Shown here: positions 8,848 to 18,752 of the stretch, piece by piece
How positions within the stretch are numbered: the first letter of the stretch is position 1
How the letters are laid out: each line of letters opens with the position of its first letter
Assembly: GCF_948329825.1 (NCBI RefSeq)
Contig: NZ_CAOJCM010000003.1
Coordinates: 434,001-498,000, forward strand
Direction: 5' to 3'
Source of the DNA: Paenibacillus sp. JJ-100
Lineage (GTDB): Bacteria; Bacillota; Bacilli; Paenibacillales; Paenibacillaceae
Length of the DNA stretch: 64,000 bases
Position numbers and translations under genes: made by a program
Notes under the pieces: model-generated
What the model was told of the DNA's origin: nothing
Database searches by the model: none
The model's input: only the letters and a program-made list of their open reading frames with translations

Positions 8848-9987
8848 ATGAATCAAAAGGTAACCCATAGGCAGATGGTATTGATTATTATGCTGCTTAG
8901 TTTTTCGAGCACGTTGCTTCAACCTCATGCTCAGGCTATCTTCTATGCCAAACAGCATGCATATCTCTGTTATGTGCCCGTTATTCTGATTATGGTGGCA
9001 TCGATGTGGATGTTAAGTCGAGTCCAGCGGCGTTTTCCAGATAAGGATCTATTTGAATCACTGGTGGAGCGATTTCCTTTTCTCGGGAGAGTGATGGGAA
9101 GTCTCTACATCACATTTTTCTTCTTTGTCCTTGCTAGAGATATCCGGCTGACAGGTGACTATGTAAGCATCACATTGCTGGAGACAACGCCCATATCCAT
9201 CATCGTACTCACCCTGATTATTATGGCTGTTTTTATCGTCCGGGGAGGGCTGGGTTCCCTGATTGGGATGATTGAGCTATATGTGGCTCTTTTCATATTA
9301 AACTCCGCCATCGTGCCGTTTATGTTGATTCAGCAGATCAATCTGGAGAACTTAAAACCCTTTCTTGATATGGACTTGGCCGGAATTGTAACGGGAAGCT
9401 GGTATCTCTTCTCGTTCTTCGGTGAGATGATTGCCTTGCCATTTGTGGTGAGGGGCAGTGATTTCCGAGTAAAGTCGATATTTTCGGGTGCAATTTTTAC
9501 CGGACTGCTAATGATGCTCATTGTTGTGGAAACTATCGCTGCTATTGGAGTACCTATTGCTTCAAGACTTGTATATCCGTCGTATGAGCTCGCAAGACAG
9601 TTGCAGATTAGTGACTTCCTGGATCGGTTTGATCTGCCGCTTGCGGCGTTGACTTTACCATGTATTATTACGAAGATTGCGTTCGACCTGTATTTTGTAT
9701 GCTGGGGATTGAAACGTATGATTCCAAAGGTATCTGGTAAAGTCTTGACGGGGCCGATTGCACTGCTCGGTTTTGTATGTGCATTCTGGTTTTTCCGTAA
9801 TGCCATTCAGTTGAATCGGTTTACTCGAGAATGGACGTGGGTCGCGATCGTGTTCGAGATTCTATTCCCGATCGTTTTGTTTCTATTCCATCGTCCACGT
9901 AAAAAAAATGCAGAACATGCCCCGATTTCCGCTTCCGAAAAGAAACAAAAGGATTCTCATGGTAGCGGCAATCTGCAGCCTTCCTGA
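8848..9987 (+). CDS. Spore germination receptor B subunit (GerAB/GerKB family)
   Basis: A 379-residue integral membrane protein with about ten helices of the APC-superfamily-like GerAB group, the probable germinant-binding subunit. It begins MNQKVTHRQMVLIIML and contains FSFFGEMIALPFVVRG-like polar breaks typical of the family. ATG 8848 follows AAAGGAGGGGG; the in-frame ATG 8815 lies before that site and would add a polar leader. The C-terminal 30 residues are hydrophilic and Lys-rich. It is the last gene of the germination operon. Confidence 0.92.
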   Translation: MNQKVTHRQMVLIIMLLSFSSTLLQPHAQAIFYAKQHAYLCYVPVILIMVASMWMLSRVQRRFPDKDLFESLVERFPFLGRVMGSLYITFFFFVLARDIRLTGDYVSITLLETTPISIIVLTLIIMAVFIVRGGLGSLIGMIELYVALFILNSAIVPFMLIQQINLENLKPFLDMDLAGIVTGSWYLFSFFGEMIALPFVVRGSDFRVKSIFSGAIFTGLLMMLIVVETIAAIGVPIASRLVYPSYELARQLQISDFLDRFDLPLAALTLPCIITKIAFDLYFVCWGLKRMIPKVSGKVLTGPIALLGFVCAFWFFRNAIQLNRFTREWTWVAIVFEILFPIVLFLFHRPRKKNAEHAPISASEKKQKDSHGSGNLQPS

Positions 9988-10117
9988 TGAAAACCATAAA
10001 TAATCGTTATAGCCAGATCGCCCATAAATCATGCTGCGTTGGTTTCCCTCTGCACAAGTAGCCTGTATACTGTAGTCAGACTGATGAACATTCGGCTGAC
10101 AAACGGAGGGGACTTGA

Positions 10118-10948
10118 ATGGCTCAACACTTGGCAGGGGTACGCGTAGCTTTAACTGGACCGCGGAAGTCCAAAGAGATGTCTTTATTGGTAGAGAAAAT
10201 GGGTGGAATTCCTCTTGTGCGTCCCGCACAGGGAACGGTATTTTTAGATGATCGAAATATTAGAGACGGGCTGGTCTCTTGGATATCTAATCCCTCGGAC
10301 TGGGCGATTTTTACGACGGGCATGGGGATCGACGCCTTGTTCGACATGGCTGAGGATATGGATGTAGCAGGACAGCTTCGGAATGTGTTGGCTGAATCTT
10401 GTATTGCAGCAAGAGGGTACAAAACGGTGAATGCGCTAAGAAAGCTGAAGTTGACACCCTTGGTACGAGATGATGATGGTAGTACAGACGGATTGATTCG
10501 TGAGTTTGGTTCGCATGATCTGACCGGTAAAAAGGTGATGTTGCAGCTGCACGGGGAAACTGCTCCCAAGCTGGTTCGTTGGTTAGAAGAGCAGGGGGCC
10601 ACTGTACGACAAGTGTTGCCGTATCGCCACGTCCCACCGGAAGAGGCAGAGCTGGAGCAACTTTTGGATGATGTGCTTGAGCATAAGGTTGACGCAGTGG
10701 CTTTTACAAGCGGACCACAGGTTCGATTTTTGACGGAATATGCATCTTCTCAAGGCAAGCTGGACCAGTTGCGCACTGCTTTCAAGGAAGGCGTCGTTCC
10801 AGCCTCCGTCGGTAAAGTTACAGCCAATGCCATGCGTGAGGAAGGGATCGAAGCGTTAGTTGTCCCAGAGGAAGAGAAGATGGGGGCACTTATTGTTGAA
10901 CTGGGACGTTACTTTGCAGCACATCCGATCGGTGTTCGGAGAGAGTAA
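10118..10948 (+). CDS. hemD: Uroporphyrinogen-III synthase (HemD family)
   Basis: A 276-residue two-lobe protein of the HemD fold: MAQHLAGVRVALTGPRKSKEM begins the first beta-alpha unit, and AVAFTSGPQVRFLTEYAS and VPASVGKVTANAMREEGIEA form the conserved second-lobe motifs. The enzyme cyclises hydroxymethylbilane to uroporphyrinogen III for haem, sirohaem and cobalamin. It stands alone here rather than in a hemAXCDBL cluster, so it may be a second copy. A possible relic of a cobalamin-pathway gene lies just downstream (11089-11208). GGAGGGG at 10104-10110 supports ATG 10118. Confidence 0.85.
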   Translation: MAQHLAGVRVALTGPRKSKEMSLLVEKMGGIPLVRPAQGTVFLDDRNIRDGLVSWISNPSDWAIFTTGMGIDALFDMAEDMDVAGQLRNVLAESCIAARGYKTVNALRKLKLTPLVRDDDGSTDGLIREFGSHDLTGKKVMLQLHGETAPKLVRWLEEQGATVRQVLPYRHVPPEEAELEQLLDDVLEHKVDAVAFTSGPQVRFLTEYASSQGKLDQLRTAFKEGVVPASVGKVTANAMREEGIEALVVPEEEKMGALIVELGRYFAAHPIGVRRE

Positions 10949-11439
10949 TCAACGAACACGGTGCAGAACTCTTCGGAGTATGCCTGCACTTCAGGTTCGG
11001 AGAGGAAAATGACCGTCCCAGACTGTTGCAACAGATCAGGGATGGTCTATTTGTTCTATGTACGACAAAGAGGCGGGATAAACGATGAATATCAAAACCA
11101 CCATATCCAGCGATCGAACAAAGACAACGAGTACTCAGGGCGGCACCTTGCCTGGTCATCACAGGTACGAGCAGTGATGCTGGCAAAACGACAGGATCGT
11201 ACGACTGAGCTTGGCTGCTACTGCTTCGGCGTGAGTGTTTTTACTTTTCTCGTAAGAGACTGGAGTAAGGTTATTATTCCTGTGACTTTGGTCGTGAAGT
11301 TAGACAGGAGACTGTCTAATTAAAGGTTTTTAGTGAAGGATGTTGAATGTGTTTAGAGACGGAGCATCCAGAACCCAAGCGCAGACCTCGCAACGCAACG
11401 GAGAACAATCAACACAGTATCCTATGAAAGGAGATGTAG
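10949..11439. other. Long non-coding stretch holding a possible gene relic
   Basis: Nearly 500 bases with no convincing gene. It contains the palindrome CTGTTGCAACAG near 11023 and a GGCGGGATAAACGATG start-like site ending at 11087. From 11089 a short frame encodes a P-loop typical of cobyric-acid-type enzymes, then stops. No terminator is evident after hemD. Confidence 0.5.
11089..11208 (+). pseudogene. Possible relic of a cobyric/cobyrinic-acid-synthase-type P-loop protein
   Basis: The frame from 11089 to the stop at 11206-11208 reads APCLVITGTSSDAGKTT (11143-11193) around the P-loop. That is the N-terminal nucleotide-binding motif expected in CobQ/CbiP or CbiA-type amidotransferases. The frame ends five codons later. 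A ribosome-binding-like AGGCGGGA and an ATG at 11085 lie just upstream in a different frame, as if a small indel broke the start. The following 60 bases (around 11210-11260) still read as Leu/Arg-rich in a shifted frame. Seen: the motif and stop. Inferred: the relic status and its family. Confidence 0.4.
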
Positions 11440-12081
11440 ATGATGGATCATCGTAAGAAAGCACTATTGATTGGAGATTATACGCATCCGGACTGGCATC
11501 CGCTTCAGGGTGTAGATGCAGAGATTAGCCGGATCTTTCAAGATACGATCACAGTTCAGTGCAGCGAAAACCGCAATATGTTCCTGCATGAAAATATTTC
11601 TGGATTTGATGTCTGTATCTCATACGTGGACGATTGGAGGGGGAAAATCTCTCCACAGCAGACAGCGGGTCTATTGTCTTATGTGAGCAATGGGGGCGGA
11701 CTGGTCATCTTGCATAATGGAATCTCTCTTCAAAATCGGAATGAGATCAAACAGATGATTGGAGCCAAATTTCTACAGCACCCTCCCTACGCACCACTCG
11801 AATTCACGGTTACAGAACAGAGTCACCCAGTGACGGAGGGGATCTCCAGTTTTACCATGGAAGAAGAACCTTATGAATTCGAATTCGGTTCATTTGCCGA
11901 GACCAAAATTCTGTTGGAGTACCAGTCCAGTGAAGGGCCAAAACCCGCTGCTTGGGCGCATAAATATGGATTAGGACGAATCGTATATTTGATGCCAGGA
12001 CATTCGGTTCCATCCTTTGCGAATGAAACGTATCGAAGATTGGTGTTGCAGGCAGGCAAATGGGCAGCGCGGTACGTATAA
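11440..12081 (+). CDS. ThuA-like domain protein
   Basis: 213 residues with a flavodoxin/class-I-glutamine-amidotransferase-like fold of the ThuA (trehalose utilisation) family. Markers are KKALLIGDYTHPDWHPLQG at the start, DVCISYVDDW, the LLSYVSNGGGLVILHNG turn and a GLGRIVYLMPGHSV C-terminal strand. Members take part in sugar 3-keto metabolism or are uncharacterised. Two adjacent ATG codons (11440, 11443) follow AGGAG, and either could start translation. It has no sugar-pathway neighbours, so its role here is unknown. Confidence 0.8.
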   Translation: MMDHRKKALLIGDYTHPDWHPLQGVDAEISRIFQDTITVQCSENRNMFLHENISGFDVCISYVDDWRGKISPQQTAGLLSYVSNGGGLVILHNGISLQNRNEIKQMIGAKFLQHPPYAPLEFTVTEQSHPVTEGISSFTMEEEPYEFEFGSFAETKILLEYQSSEGPKPAAWAHKYGLGRIVYLMPGHSVPSFANETYRRLVLQAGKWAARYV

Positions 12082-12154
12082 TGAAGCTCTCCTTTTTGCA
12101 TGTCGAGGTTTAAGAGGTGTAATATAAAGACAACCAAAGAGGAGGATGAATAAG

Positions 12155-12535
12155 ATGAGCGATTTGTTCAAGAAGGCGTTCTCGTTAGGTCTTGGTCTTA
12201 CGGTAGTCAGCAAAGAAAAGATTGAGAAAACCGTGGAAGATCTGGTGGAGCGCGGCAAGCTTGCACCCGGAGAATCCAAAGCGTTTGTTGATCGGTTGTT
12301 GGAGCGTGGTGAAGAAGAACAAGGCCAGTTGAAACGTGTCATTCAGGAGCAGGTCAAGCGTGTGCTTCAGGAAGCTGGCGTGGCATCCCAGAATGATGTG
12401 GCCAGTCTGGAGCAGCGTATTACAGTGCTGGAACAAAAGTTGGCTGAACTGCGTCAGACACCACAGCTTCATCCTGATGAATCCCCGGCTCCATCTGAAG
12501 ATGCTCCTCCTCTTAAAGGAAACGAGATCGAATAG
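12155..12535 (+). CDS. Phasin-like coiled-coil protein upstream of an ABC1 kinase
   Basis: 126 residues beginning MSDLFKKAFSLGLGLTVVSKEKIEK, then a long amphipathic coiled coil (about 30-105) and a Pro/Glu-rich tail. It resembles the small PhaR/phasin-like proteins commonly encoded directly before AarF/UbiB kinases in Firmicutes. GGAGG at 12141-12145 leaves nine bases to ATG 12155 and none to the in-frame ATG 12146, so 12155 is the start. The stop codon directly abuts the next ATG, so the two genes are translationally coupled. It may regulate or anchor the kinase. Confidence 0.8.
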   Translation: MSDLFKKAFSLGLGLTVVSKEKIEKTVEDLVERGKLAPGESKAFVDRLLERGEEEQGQLKRVIQEQVKRVLQEAGVASQNDVASLEQRITVLEQKLAELRQTPQLHPDESPAPSEDAPPLKGNEIE

Positions 12536-14206
12536 ATGGTTGTGCGGATTAAACATATCGGCAGATACCGTGAAATTGCCATGGCGCTGATGCGTCATGG
12601 CTTCGGTTATATGGTCGAGGAGCTGGGGCTGTTTCAGATGCTGGCTCTACCACGGCGGTGGATGTCGCGTGAAGCACAACCAACCAAAACGCTGAGTGAA
12701 CGGATCAGGCTGGTGCTTCAGGAGCTGGGGCCGGCTTTTGTCAAGCTGGGGCAACTTGCAAGCACAAGAGCAGATTTGTTACCTGAATCGGTTATTCACG
12801 AACTGGTTAAATTGCAGGATCAGGTTCCAGCGTTCTCATCCGAGACGGCAAGGGGTATTTTGGAACAGGAATTGGATACACCGCTGGAGGAGATCTTTTC
12901 CCGGTTCGAGGATACCCCGGTGGCTGCGGCCAGCATTGGTCAGGTGCATCTGGGCAAACTTCAGAGCGGAGAAGCAGTAGCGATCAAAATCCAGCGCCCG
13001 GGTATATCGCGGATTGTGCAGCGTGATCTGGACATTCTACGTGAGCTGACCGCCATGGCGGAGAAACGGTGGGACTGGGTGAAGCAATATCAGATTCCAC
13101 AGATGGTAGAAGAATATGCGCAGGCCCTCATGGCGGAGTTGGATTACACAGTAGAAGGTCGCAATACGGAGAAGATTGCACAGCAATACCAGCAGGACAA
13201 CAAAGTGAAGATTCCCGTGATCTATTGGGATCAGACCTCATCACGTGTATTGACGATGGAGTATATCGAAGGGATCAAGCTGAACAACCGGGACGAATTG
13301 GTAGAGCGTGGTCATGATCTGAACGATATTGCGGAGCGTCTGGTGGATGCGTTGCTGAATCAAATATTTATGCAAGGTTTCTTCCATGCCGATCCGCATC
13401 CTGGTAATCTGATGGTGCTCAAGGATGGACGCCTTGCCTTTATTGACTTCGGTATGGTGGGAAGTCTGAGCGATGAGATGAGGCAACAGCTCTCGTCGCT
13501 TATTATAGGCTTGATGCGGAAGGATACCGATAGCATGATTCGCTCCATTGAGAAGCTGGGCATGATGCCGGATGATATGGATGTGCGTGGATTTCATGTT
13601 GATTTGGACAAACTTCGGACGAAATATTATGACATTCCCTTTTCCAAAATCAGTGTGGGTCTGGCCCTAAATGACCTGTTCGGCGTTGCGCAGAGGCATC
13701 GGGTTGTGATGCCAGCTGATATATTACTTATGGGCAAGTCGTTGCTGACGATGGAGGGCGTCATTGAACATCTCGATCCTAATTTGAGTATCGTGGATAT
13801 GGCGGAGCCGTTTGGTCGTAAGCTATTAAAGGAACGTTTTAGTGCAGGTCGCATCAAAAATAGATTGTTCCGCAGTGCCGCAGATATGGCAGAGAGTGTC
13901 ATCGGTTTGCCAGGGCAGCTTCGGCAGCTATCTTCCATCATCAGCAAAGGTAAGCTACGGCTTGAAATTAGCGTACCTGAACTGGAGTCTCTTCTGCGCA
14001 GATTGGATCAGATCAGTAATCGTTTGTCCTTTAGCATTGTGCTGCTTGCCTTTTGTATCATTATGGTTGGACTTATTATTGGCTCTTCGATTAGTCATCA
14101 GTCCACGATGTTATGGGATATTCCGGTGATAGAGATTGGTTTTCTGGTGGCGATTCTGATGGTTGCCTTTCTGCTCTATTCGATATTTAAATCGGGCAGG
14201 TTCTAA
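12536..14206 (+). CDS. ABC1/AarF/UbiB family atypical kinase
   Basis: 556 residues of the UbiB/ABC1 protein-kinase-like family. It shows the KxGQ motif (FVKLGQLASTRADLLP, about residue 64), the Ala-rich loop AAASIGQVH (about 130), the catalytic HADPHPGN (about 284) and DFG in FIDFGMVG. Two C-terminal membrane helices follow (LSFSIVLLAFCIIMVGLII and an adjacent one). Relatives regulate isoprenoid quinone biosynthesis through an ATPase activity. It starts immediately after the phasin-like gene. The adjacent terminator at 14301-14331 ends the pair. Confidence 0.92.
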   Translation: MVVRIKHIGRYREIAMALMRHGFGYMVEELGLFQMLALPRRWMSREAQPTKTLSERIRLVLQELGPAFVKLGQLASTRADLLPESVIHELVKLQDQVPAFSSETARGILEQELDTPLEEIFSRFEDTPVAAASIGQVHLGKLQSGEAVAIKIQRPGISRIVQRDLDILRELTAMAEKRWDWVKQYQIPQMVEEYAQALMAELDYTVEGRNTEKIAQQYQQDNKVKIPVIYWDQTSSRVLTMEYIEGIKLNNRDELVERGHDLNDIAERLVDALLNQIFMQGFFHADPHPGNLMVLKDGRLAFIDFGMVGSLSDEMRQQLSSLIIGLMRKDTDSMIRSIEKLGMMPDDMDVRGFHVDLDKLRTKYYDIPFSKISVGLALNDLFGVAQRHRVVMPADILLMGKSLLTMEGVIEHLDPNLSIVDMAEPFGRKLLKERFSAGRIKNRLFRSAADMAESVIGLPGQLRQLSSIISKGKLRLEISVPELESLLRRLDQISNRLSFSIVLLAFCIIMVGLIIGSSISHQSTMLWDIPVIEIGFLVAILMVAFLLYSIFKSGRF

Positions 14207-14212
14207 ACCAGA

Positions 14213-14253
14213 ATTGCACAAGGTTGCAAAGGGTTGCAGAGGATTGCACAAGG
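14213..14253. repeat. Four imperfect tandem 10-base repeats
   Basis: Units TTGCACAAGG, TTGCAAAGGG, TTGCAGAGGA and TTGCACAAGG follow one another without gaps just after the kinase stop codon. First and last units are identical. No role is evident. Confidence 0.7.
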
Positions 14254-14300
14254 CCTGTAGAAACATAGATATACCACATGTTAAGTAAAATCACTGTAGG

Positions 14301-14331
14301 GAGCCTTCTTTAAGGCTCTTTTCTTTTTTTT
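14301..14331 (+). terminator. Intrinsic terminator after the ABC1 kinase
   Basis: GAGCCTT, a four-base loop, AAGGCTC, then TTTTC and an eight-T run. Confidence 0.9.
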
Positions 14332-14969
14332 CTGAAACAAAGTAATGACCACAATATGGATCGTATTGTTTATGAGATAGAGATAAAGGGAGTTAAATAG
14401 TGTTAGATGAAGATAATAAGAGATAGGGATCTATTTTCAAGGGAATACCGAGTTCGTACATATGTAATCCTGAATTTATAATAATAGGTCAGTAGATGAA
14501 CGGACCCGGTTTTTCTGAGAGGGGAAAACCTACAGGCATCGCATTCCCGCGTCGATTCGATGGACGTGATGGTGTAATAGAGATGAGATGTTATGAGTAA
14601 GAAAGAGTACTGAATGGGTGACGGAACAGGCCAGTGCACGCTGGAACGGTAATGAAGATGGTGAGTACGCCATGGCATGGAGCTACATCGTAGAAGTGGA
14701 ACCATCGTGAACTTGGGAACCATTAGACTGGACATGGATCAAAGGCAAGGTGTCTTCGGTTATGCTCTTTAGCAGGAAAAACGGCGGGAACAATATGTTT
14801 TTTCTGACGGAGAATGATCCGTTGTTTTGTGTTGTTTGTGGCGCTGCTAATGTTGCTGTCTATGGATTCCAAGGCTTCAGATCGGACGTGTACTGCTTCC
14901 GTTATTCTTAAGTGGATTGGAAAAAATTAATAATATGAGGAGTACATCTGGGAGGCTAGGCAACAATAT
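14332..14969. other. Long leader/intergenic region upstream of the SulP gene
   Basis: About 640 bases with no supported gene on either strand. Between 14560 and 14720 the sequence has a CCAG/CTGG hairpin, GAGTA and a TGGAACC block that vaguely recall a T-box leader, but the order and terminator do not fit. Nothing else recognisable was found. Confidence 0.4.
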
Positions 14970-16418
14970 ATGAATACATTAAAACAACAGTGGTTTGGTA
15001 ACATTCGCGGCGACCTGCTCGCAGGTATCACGGTAGCGCTAGCGCTCATTCCGGAAGCGATCGCTTTCTCAATCATAGCAGGTGTTAGTCCAATGGTGGG
15101 ACTATATGCATCGATTACCATCGCGATAGTGATCTCAATTGCGGGCGGCAGACCAGGCATGATCTCGGCTGCAACAGGAGCTATGGCGATATTGATGGTC
15201 GGGCTCGTTAAGGATTATGGGGTGGAGTATCTTTTTGCAGCTACCATTCTGACGGGTGTGATTCAGTTTATTTTAGGTCTATTCAAAGTGGGGCGATTTA
15301 TTACGTTTGTGCCTCATTCTGTATTAACCGGATTCGTGAATGCACTTGCAATTCTGATCTTCATGGCACAGCTTACCCACTTCACAGGGGCTAACTGGAT
15401 CATGTATGTGATGGTGGCAGGAACGCTGGCGATCATCTATATTTTGCCACGCTTTTTCAAAGGGGTTCCGGCTCCGCTCGTGGCTATTATTATCATGACC
15501 ATCATTACGGTGGTCTTTCATCTGGATGTCAAAACCGTAGGTCAGATGGGTAATCTGACAAGTACGCTGCCGATGTTTCACCTGCCGAATATTGCGTGGA
15601 CATGGGATACACTGATGCTACTGCTGCCGTATTCATTTACGATGGCACTTGTCGGTTTGCTGGAGTCGTTGCTGACAGCGACCATTGTCGATGAAATGAC
15701 TGAAACCAAAAGCAGCAAAAACCGTGAGGTACGTGGTCAGGGGATTGCAAACTTCGTGAATGGGTTATTCGGTGGCATGGCTGGCTGTGCAATGATCGGA
15801 CAATCGGTGATTAATGTGAAGTCGGGTGGACGCGGCAGGTTATCGACATTTACGGCGGGAGCATTCCTCGCGATTTTGCTGCTGTTGTTCAGCGGTGTTG
15901 TGAAGCAGATTCCGATGGGTGCACTGGTTGGCGTGATGTTTATGGTGTGTATTGGGACATTTGACTGGGGTTCTGTTAAAAATATAGCCCGCGTACCGCG
16001 TGCTGAGGCGATCGTTATGGTGGTGACGGTAGCCATTGTTCTCTACACTCACGACCTATCACTCGGTGTTATGGTTGGTGTCGTGCTGAGTGTGCTGCAC
16101 TTCGGCTGGAAACAAACTAAAATTCGCGTGCAGTCTAGTCAGGAGCAAGGACAGAAAGTGTACCGCGTATACGGGCCCTTCTTCTTCGGCTCTTCGTCCC
16201 ATTTCGTCGATGAATTCGATGCAGAAGCCGATCCGCAGGAAATTACGATTGACTTTGGCGGCTCACATATCTGGGATAACACAGCGGTTGTCGCAATTGG
16301 CAAAGTGAAATTTAAATACGCGAAGCTCGGTAAAACCGTGCATCTGCGCGGATTGAACGAGGAAAGCTCCCGTCTGCTGGAGCGCAGCGGATTTATCGTT
16401 TCAAGTGCCAAAGGTTGA
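14970..16418 (+). CDS. SulP family anion transporter with STAS domain
   Basis: 482 residues. The N-terminal SulP core has about 11-12 helices with the family start [19 protein letters not shown] and GLYASI. A C-terminal STAS domain (about residues 385-482) contains [17 protein letters not shown]. Bacterial SulP proteins move sulfate, bicarbonate or dicarboxylates; this shorter form with a compact STAS is like the YbaR/BicA-like branch, so bicarbonate is possible. ATG 14970 follows GGGAGGCTAGG. It is monocistronic, with terminator at 16439-16482. Confidence 0.9.
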   Translation: MNTLKQQWFGNIRGDLLAGITVALALIPEAIAFSIIAGVSPMVGLYASITIAIVISIAGGRPGMISAATGAMAILMVGLVKDYGVEYLFAATILTGVIQFILGLFKVGRFITFVPHSVLTGFVNALAILIFMAQLTHFTGANWIMYVMVAGTLAIIYILPRFFKGVPAPLVAIIIMTIITVVFHLDVKTVGQMGNLTSTLPMFHLPNIAWTWDTLMLLLPYSFTMALVGLLESLLTATIVDEMTETKSSKNREVRGQGIANFVNGLFGGMAGCAMIGQSVINVKSGGRGRLSTFTAGAFLAILLLLFSGVVKQIPMGALVGVMFMVCIGTFDWGSVKNIARVPRAEAIVMVVTVAIVLYTHDLSLGVMVGVVLSVLHFGWKQTKIRVQSSQEQGQKVYRVYGPFFFGSSSHFVDEFDAEADPQEITIDFGGSHIWDNTAVVAIGKVKFKYAKLGKTVHLRGLNEESSRLLERSGFIVSSAKG

Positions 16419-16438
16419 CGTATCCGCATCATAAATAT

Positions 16439-16482
16439 AGCGGTTCTCTTTTACGGATAAGCCGGAAGGGAGCCGCTTTTTT
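16439..16482 (+). terminator. Intrinsic terminator after the SulP gene
   Basis: AGCGGTTCTC pairs with GGGAGCCGCT (16468-16477) with G-T pairs, followed by six T. Confidence 0.8.
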
Positions 16483-16790
16483 GTCTGTCTGAGAGGCCAG
16501 TGATTATTAGATGAATGATTCATTGATGTCTAATTGGGCTTGTTTCATCTTACTGGGCCACCATGGGGGTGTCTACCTGAGCAATCAGTTTATGCTACAA
16601 GTTGGCGCGGTAGTTCAGTTTCGCTTTTGTTTTGCTGGATGAACGTGTAAACTACAGAATATGGAGAAGAAGAGCAACGGGATGATTGCTTTTTAAAAAA
16701 TTCATTTCATATTCAGAGTAGAATTCAGGAAAACTAGTACCGTGTACGATGAAATGGACTTATCTAAATGAATATACAGAGGTGTAACGA
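16483..16790. other. Leader of the DEAD-box helicase gene
   Basis: About 300 bases of AT-rich non-coding DNA. Long leaders are common before cold-inducible helicase genes, but no cold-shock box or clear promoter could be defined. Confidence 0.3.
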
Positions 16791-18341
16791 TTGGCTAACT
16801 TTGAACAACTGGGCATACGCCCGGAATGGTGCGAGGTGCTGAAACAGCAGGGCATTGCCGTACCGACTCCAGTACAGGAGCGTTCTATTCCCGTACTACT
16901 AGGTGGACGTGATATCATTGCCGAAGCGCAGACGGGCACAGGAAAAACACTTGCTTTTTTGCTGCCGATTATTCAGAAAATTAACGTATCCGACCGCTCT
17001 CCACAGGCACTGATTATTGCGCCTACGCGTGAGCTGGCTCTGCAGATTACGGAAGAAGCGAAGAAACTGACGGCGAACGATGACAAGATTCATGTGCTTG
17101 CTGTATATGGTGGACAAGATGTAGAGAAACAGCTACGCAAGCTGCAAAACGGAACTCAAATCGTAGTAGGGACACCAGGCCGTCTTCTGGATCACCTGCG
17201 CCGTGGTACCCTGAAGCTCGATAATGTGAGAAAACTGGTGCTGGATGAAGCAGATCAGATGTTACACATGGGTTTCCTGGACGATGTGGAGACCATTTTG
17301 CGCGAACTGCCGCATAAACGTCAGACGATGCTATTCTCCGCGACGATGCCTAAAGGCATTCGTGTGCTGGCCAAGAACTACATGAAAGACCCGGAGGATG
17401 TGAAAGTGTCTTCCCGATCGGTCATTCCTATTCACCAGATCCGCCAGCAGGTGCTGGAGTGCACGGATCGCGGCAAATTTGCTGCGCTATGCGGCATGAT
17501 TGATACGTATCGCCCGTATTTGGCGATTATTTTCTGCCGGACGAAACGCCGGGCGTCGAAGCTGAACGAGGATTTGCGTGAAGCTGGGTATGACAGCGAT
17601 GAGCTTCATGGTGATTTGTCTCAAGCGAAGCGTGAGAATGTTATGAAAGCGTTCCGTGATGCGAAGCTGCAAGTGCTTGTGGCTACAGATGTAGCGGCAC
17701 GCGGACTGGATGTTGAAGGAGTTACTCACGTGTTCAACTACGACATTCCGCATGATGCTGAAAGTTATATCCACCGCATTGGTCGTACAGGCCGCGCAGG
17801 TGGAACGGGCCTTGCCGTAACGTTTGCAACCCAGCATGACAGACCGGAGCTTGCTCGTATTGAGGAAGGTACGAACCAGAAGCTGAACCGTATTCAATGG
17901 ACAAGCGATGGCCCGGTTGCTTCCACGGGAGAGACTCGCCGTGCGATTCATCGTGAAGGCGATGATGAGCGTGGAGGACGTTCCGCCGGAACAGGCAGTG
18001 CCCGTCGCGGTGCAGGCCGTAATGACCGCAGAGAAGGCGGACGTAGCGGTCGGGGCTCACGCGCAGGCGATGGTGGACGCAGCGGCGGACGCAGTGGCGG
18101 CCGTAGCGGTGACGAGCGCGGCGCAGGCCGTGCATCGGCGCGCAGCAGTAGTCGCGGCACAAGCCAAGGCGGCGGCCGCGGTGGTGCAGGCCGCAGCGAA
18201 GAGCGCAGCAGCAGCGGCTGGGCTGGCCGCAGCGCAGACAAGCGCACCGCTGGGCGCGGCGGCGCTGGTTCGGGCCGCCCGGACTCCGCAGGACGCGGTC
18301 CGGGCAGGGGCGACCGCCGCGATTCTCGTCGCGGGCGGTAA
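16791..18341 (+). CDS. DEAD-box RNA helicase with RGG-rich tail
   Basis: 516 residues. The RecA-like helicase core (about 1-365) has the Q motif, Walker [27 protein letters not shown] (VLDEADQM), [13 protein letters not shown] and [10 protein letters not shown]. The tail of about 140 residues is almost entirely Arg/Gly/Ser/Ala with repeated GGRSG and RGG-like units, a non-specific RNA-binding module like those of CshA/CshB and RhlE enzymes. The start is TTG 16791 after AGAGGTG. No ATG exists before the Q motif. It likely acts in cold-stress RNA remodelling, ribosome assembly or the degradosome. The tail DNA is far more GC-rich than its surroundings. Confidence 0.93.
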   Translation: MANFEQLGIRPEWCEVLKQQGIAVPTPVQERSIPVLLGGRDIIAEAQTGTGKTLAFLLPIIQKINVSDRSPQALIIAPTRELALQITEEAKKLTANDDKIHVLAVYGGQDVEKQLRKLQNGTQIVVGTPGRLLDHLRRGTLKLDNVRKLVLDEADQMLHMGFLDDVETILRELPHKRQTMLFSATMPKGIRVLAKNYMKDPEDVKVSSRSVIPIHQIRQQVLECTDRGKFAALCGMIDTYRPYLAIIFCRTKRRASKLNEDLREAGYDSDELHGDLSQAKRENVMKAFRDAKLQVLVATDVAARGLDVEGVTHVFNYDIPHDAESYIHRIGRTGRAGGTGLAVTFATQHDRPELARIEEGTNQKLNRIQWTSDGPVASTGETRRAIHREGDDERGGRSAGTGSARRGAGRNDRREGGRSGRGSRAGDGGRSGGRSGGRSGDERGAGRASARSSSRGTSQGGGRGGAGRSEERSSSGWAGRSADKRTAGRGGAGSGRPDSAGRGPGRGDRRDSRRGR

Positions 18342-18434
18342 AAGCAATGGCGCAAGCGGCGATGCAGCCGCATTCTGCGCATTGCATCATCGCCATGCCA
18401 CCGCAGCAGCGGGTGCAGCATGGCATATCACCGA

Positions 18435-18508
18435 GAGCGTTCGGGTACGGAATCGTACCGAACGCTCGAACTAAGGGTCGCGACGGAACCACGTCGCGGC
18501 CCTTTTTT
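18435..18508 (+). terminator. Tandem hairpins and terminator after the helicase
   Basis: First a 33-base near-perfect dyad (18435-18467, arms GAGCGTTCGG/CCGAACGCTC). Then GGGTCGCGACG pairs with CGTCGCGGCCC (18492-18502) followed by six T (18503-18508). Confidence 0.88.
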
Positions 18509-18572
18509 ACAACCAAGCTCAAGCTGCCGTTGCTGAACACAACGTACAACGTACTGAGAGAATAGTAACGAC

Positions 18573-18612
18573 AAAACACCTCATCCTAGACCTAAGGACG
18601 GGGTGTTTTTTG
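18573..18612. terminator. Second, probably bidirectional, terminator
   Basis: AAAACACC...GGTGTTTTTT stem with an inner TCCT/AGGA helix lies between the helicase (+) and the convergent membrane protein (-). A-rich and T-rich flanks let it work on both strands. Confidence 0.75.
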
Positions 18613-18752
18613 CTTAAAACTTATATGATTAAGGATGGTACGAGAACGGGTTACTTCGTAGCAAGGTGCAGGGAAGTGCAATATACGGTTCGTCTATATA
18701 TGGGGGAGTTGATTTGCATTCTATTACACTTCCCACTATGACTGTTGTAACA

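Noticed and set aside
10961..11323. 120-residue frame after hemD
   Set aside because: No ribosome site or recognisable fold. The interesting P-loop lies in a different frame of the same DNA.
14560..14725. T-box riboswitch leader
   Set aside because: There are GAGTA, a CCAG hairpin and TGGAACC, but the T-box-like block comes too soon after the stem I-like part, no terminator/antiterminator pair is seen, and the downstream gene is a SulP transporter.
17908..18474. 188-residue alanine-rich protein in another frame of the helicase tail
   Set aside because: Composition is the shifted reading of GC-rich Arg/Gly codons, and there is no ribosome site.
17734..18579. 281-residue - strand frame over the helicase tail
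   Set aside because: Antisense shadow of the GC-rich RGG region with Arg/Cys/His-rich composition.
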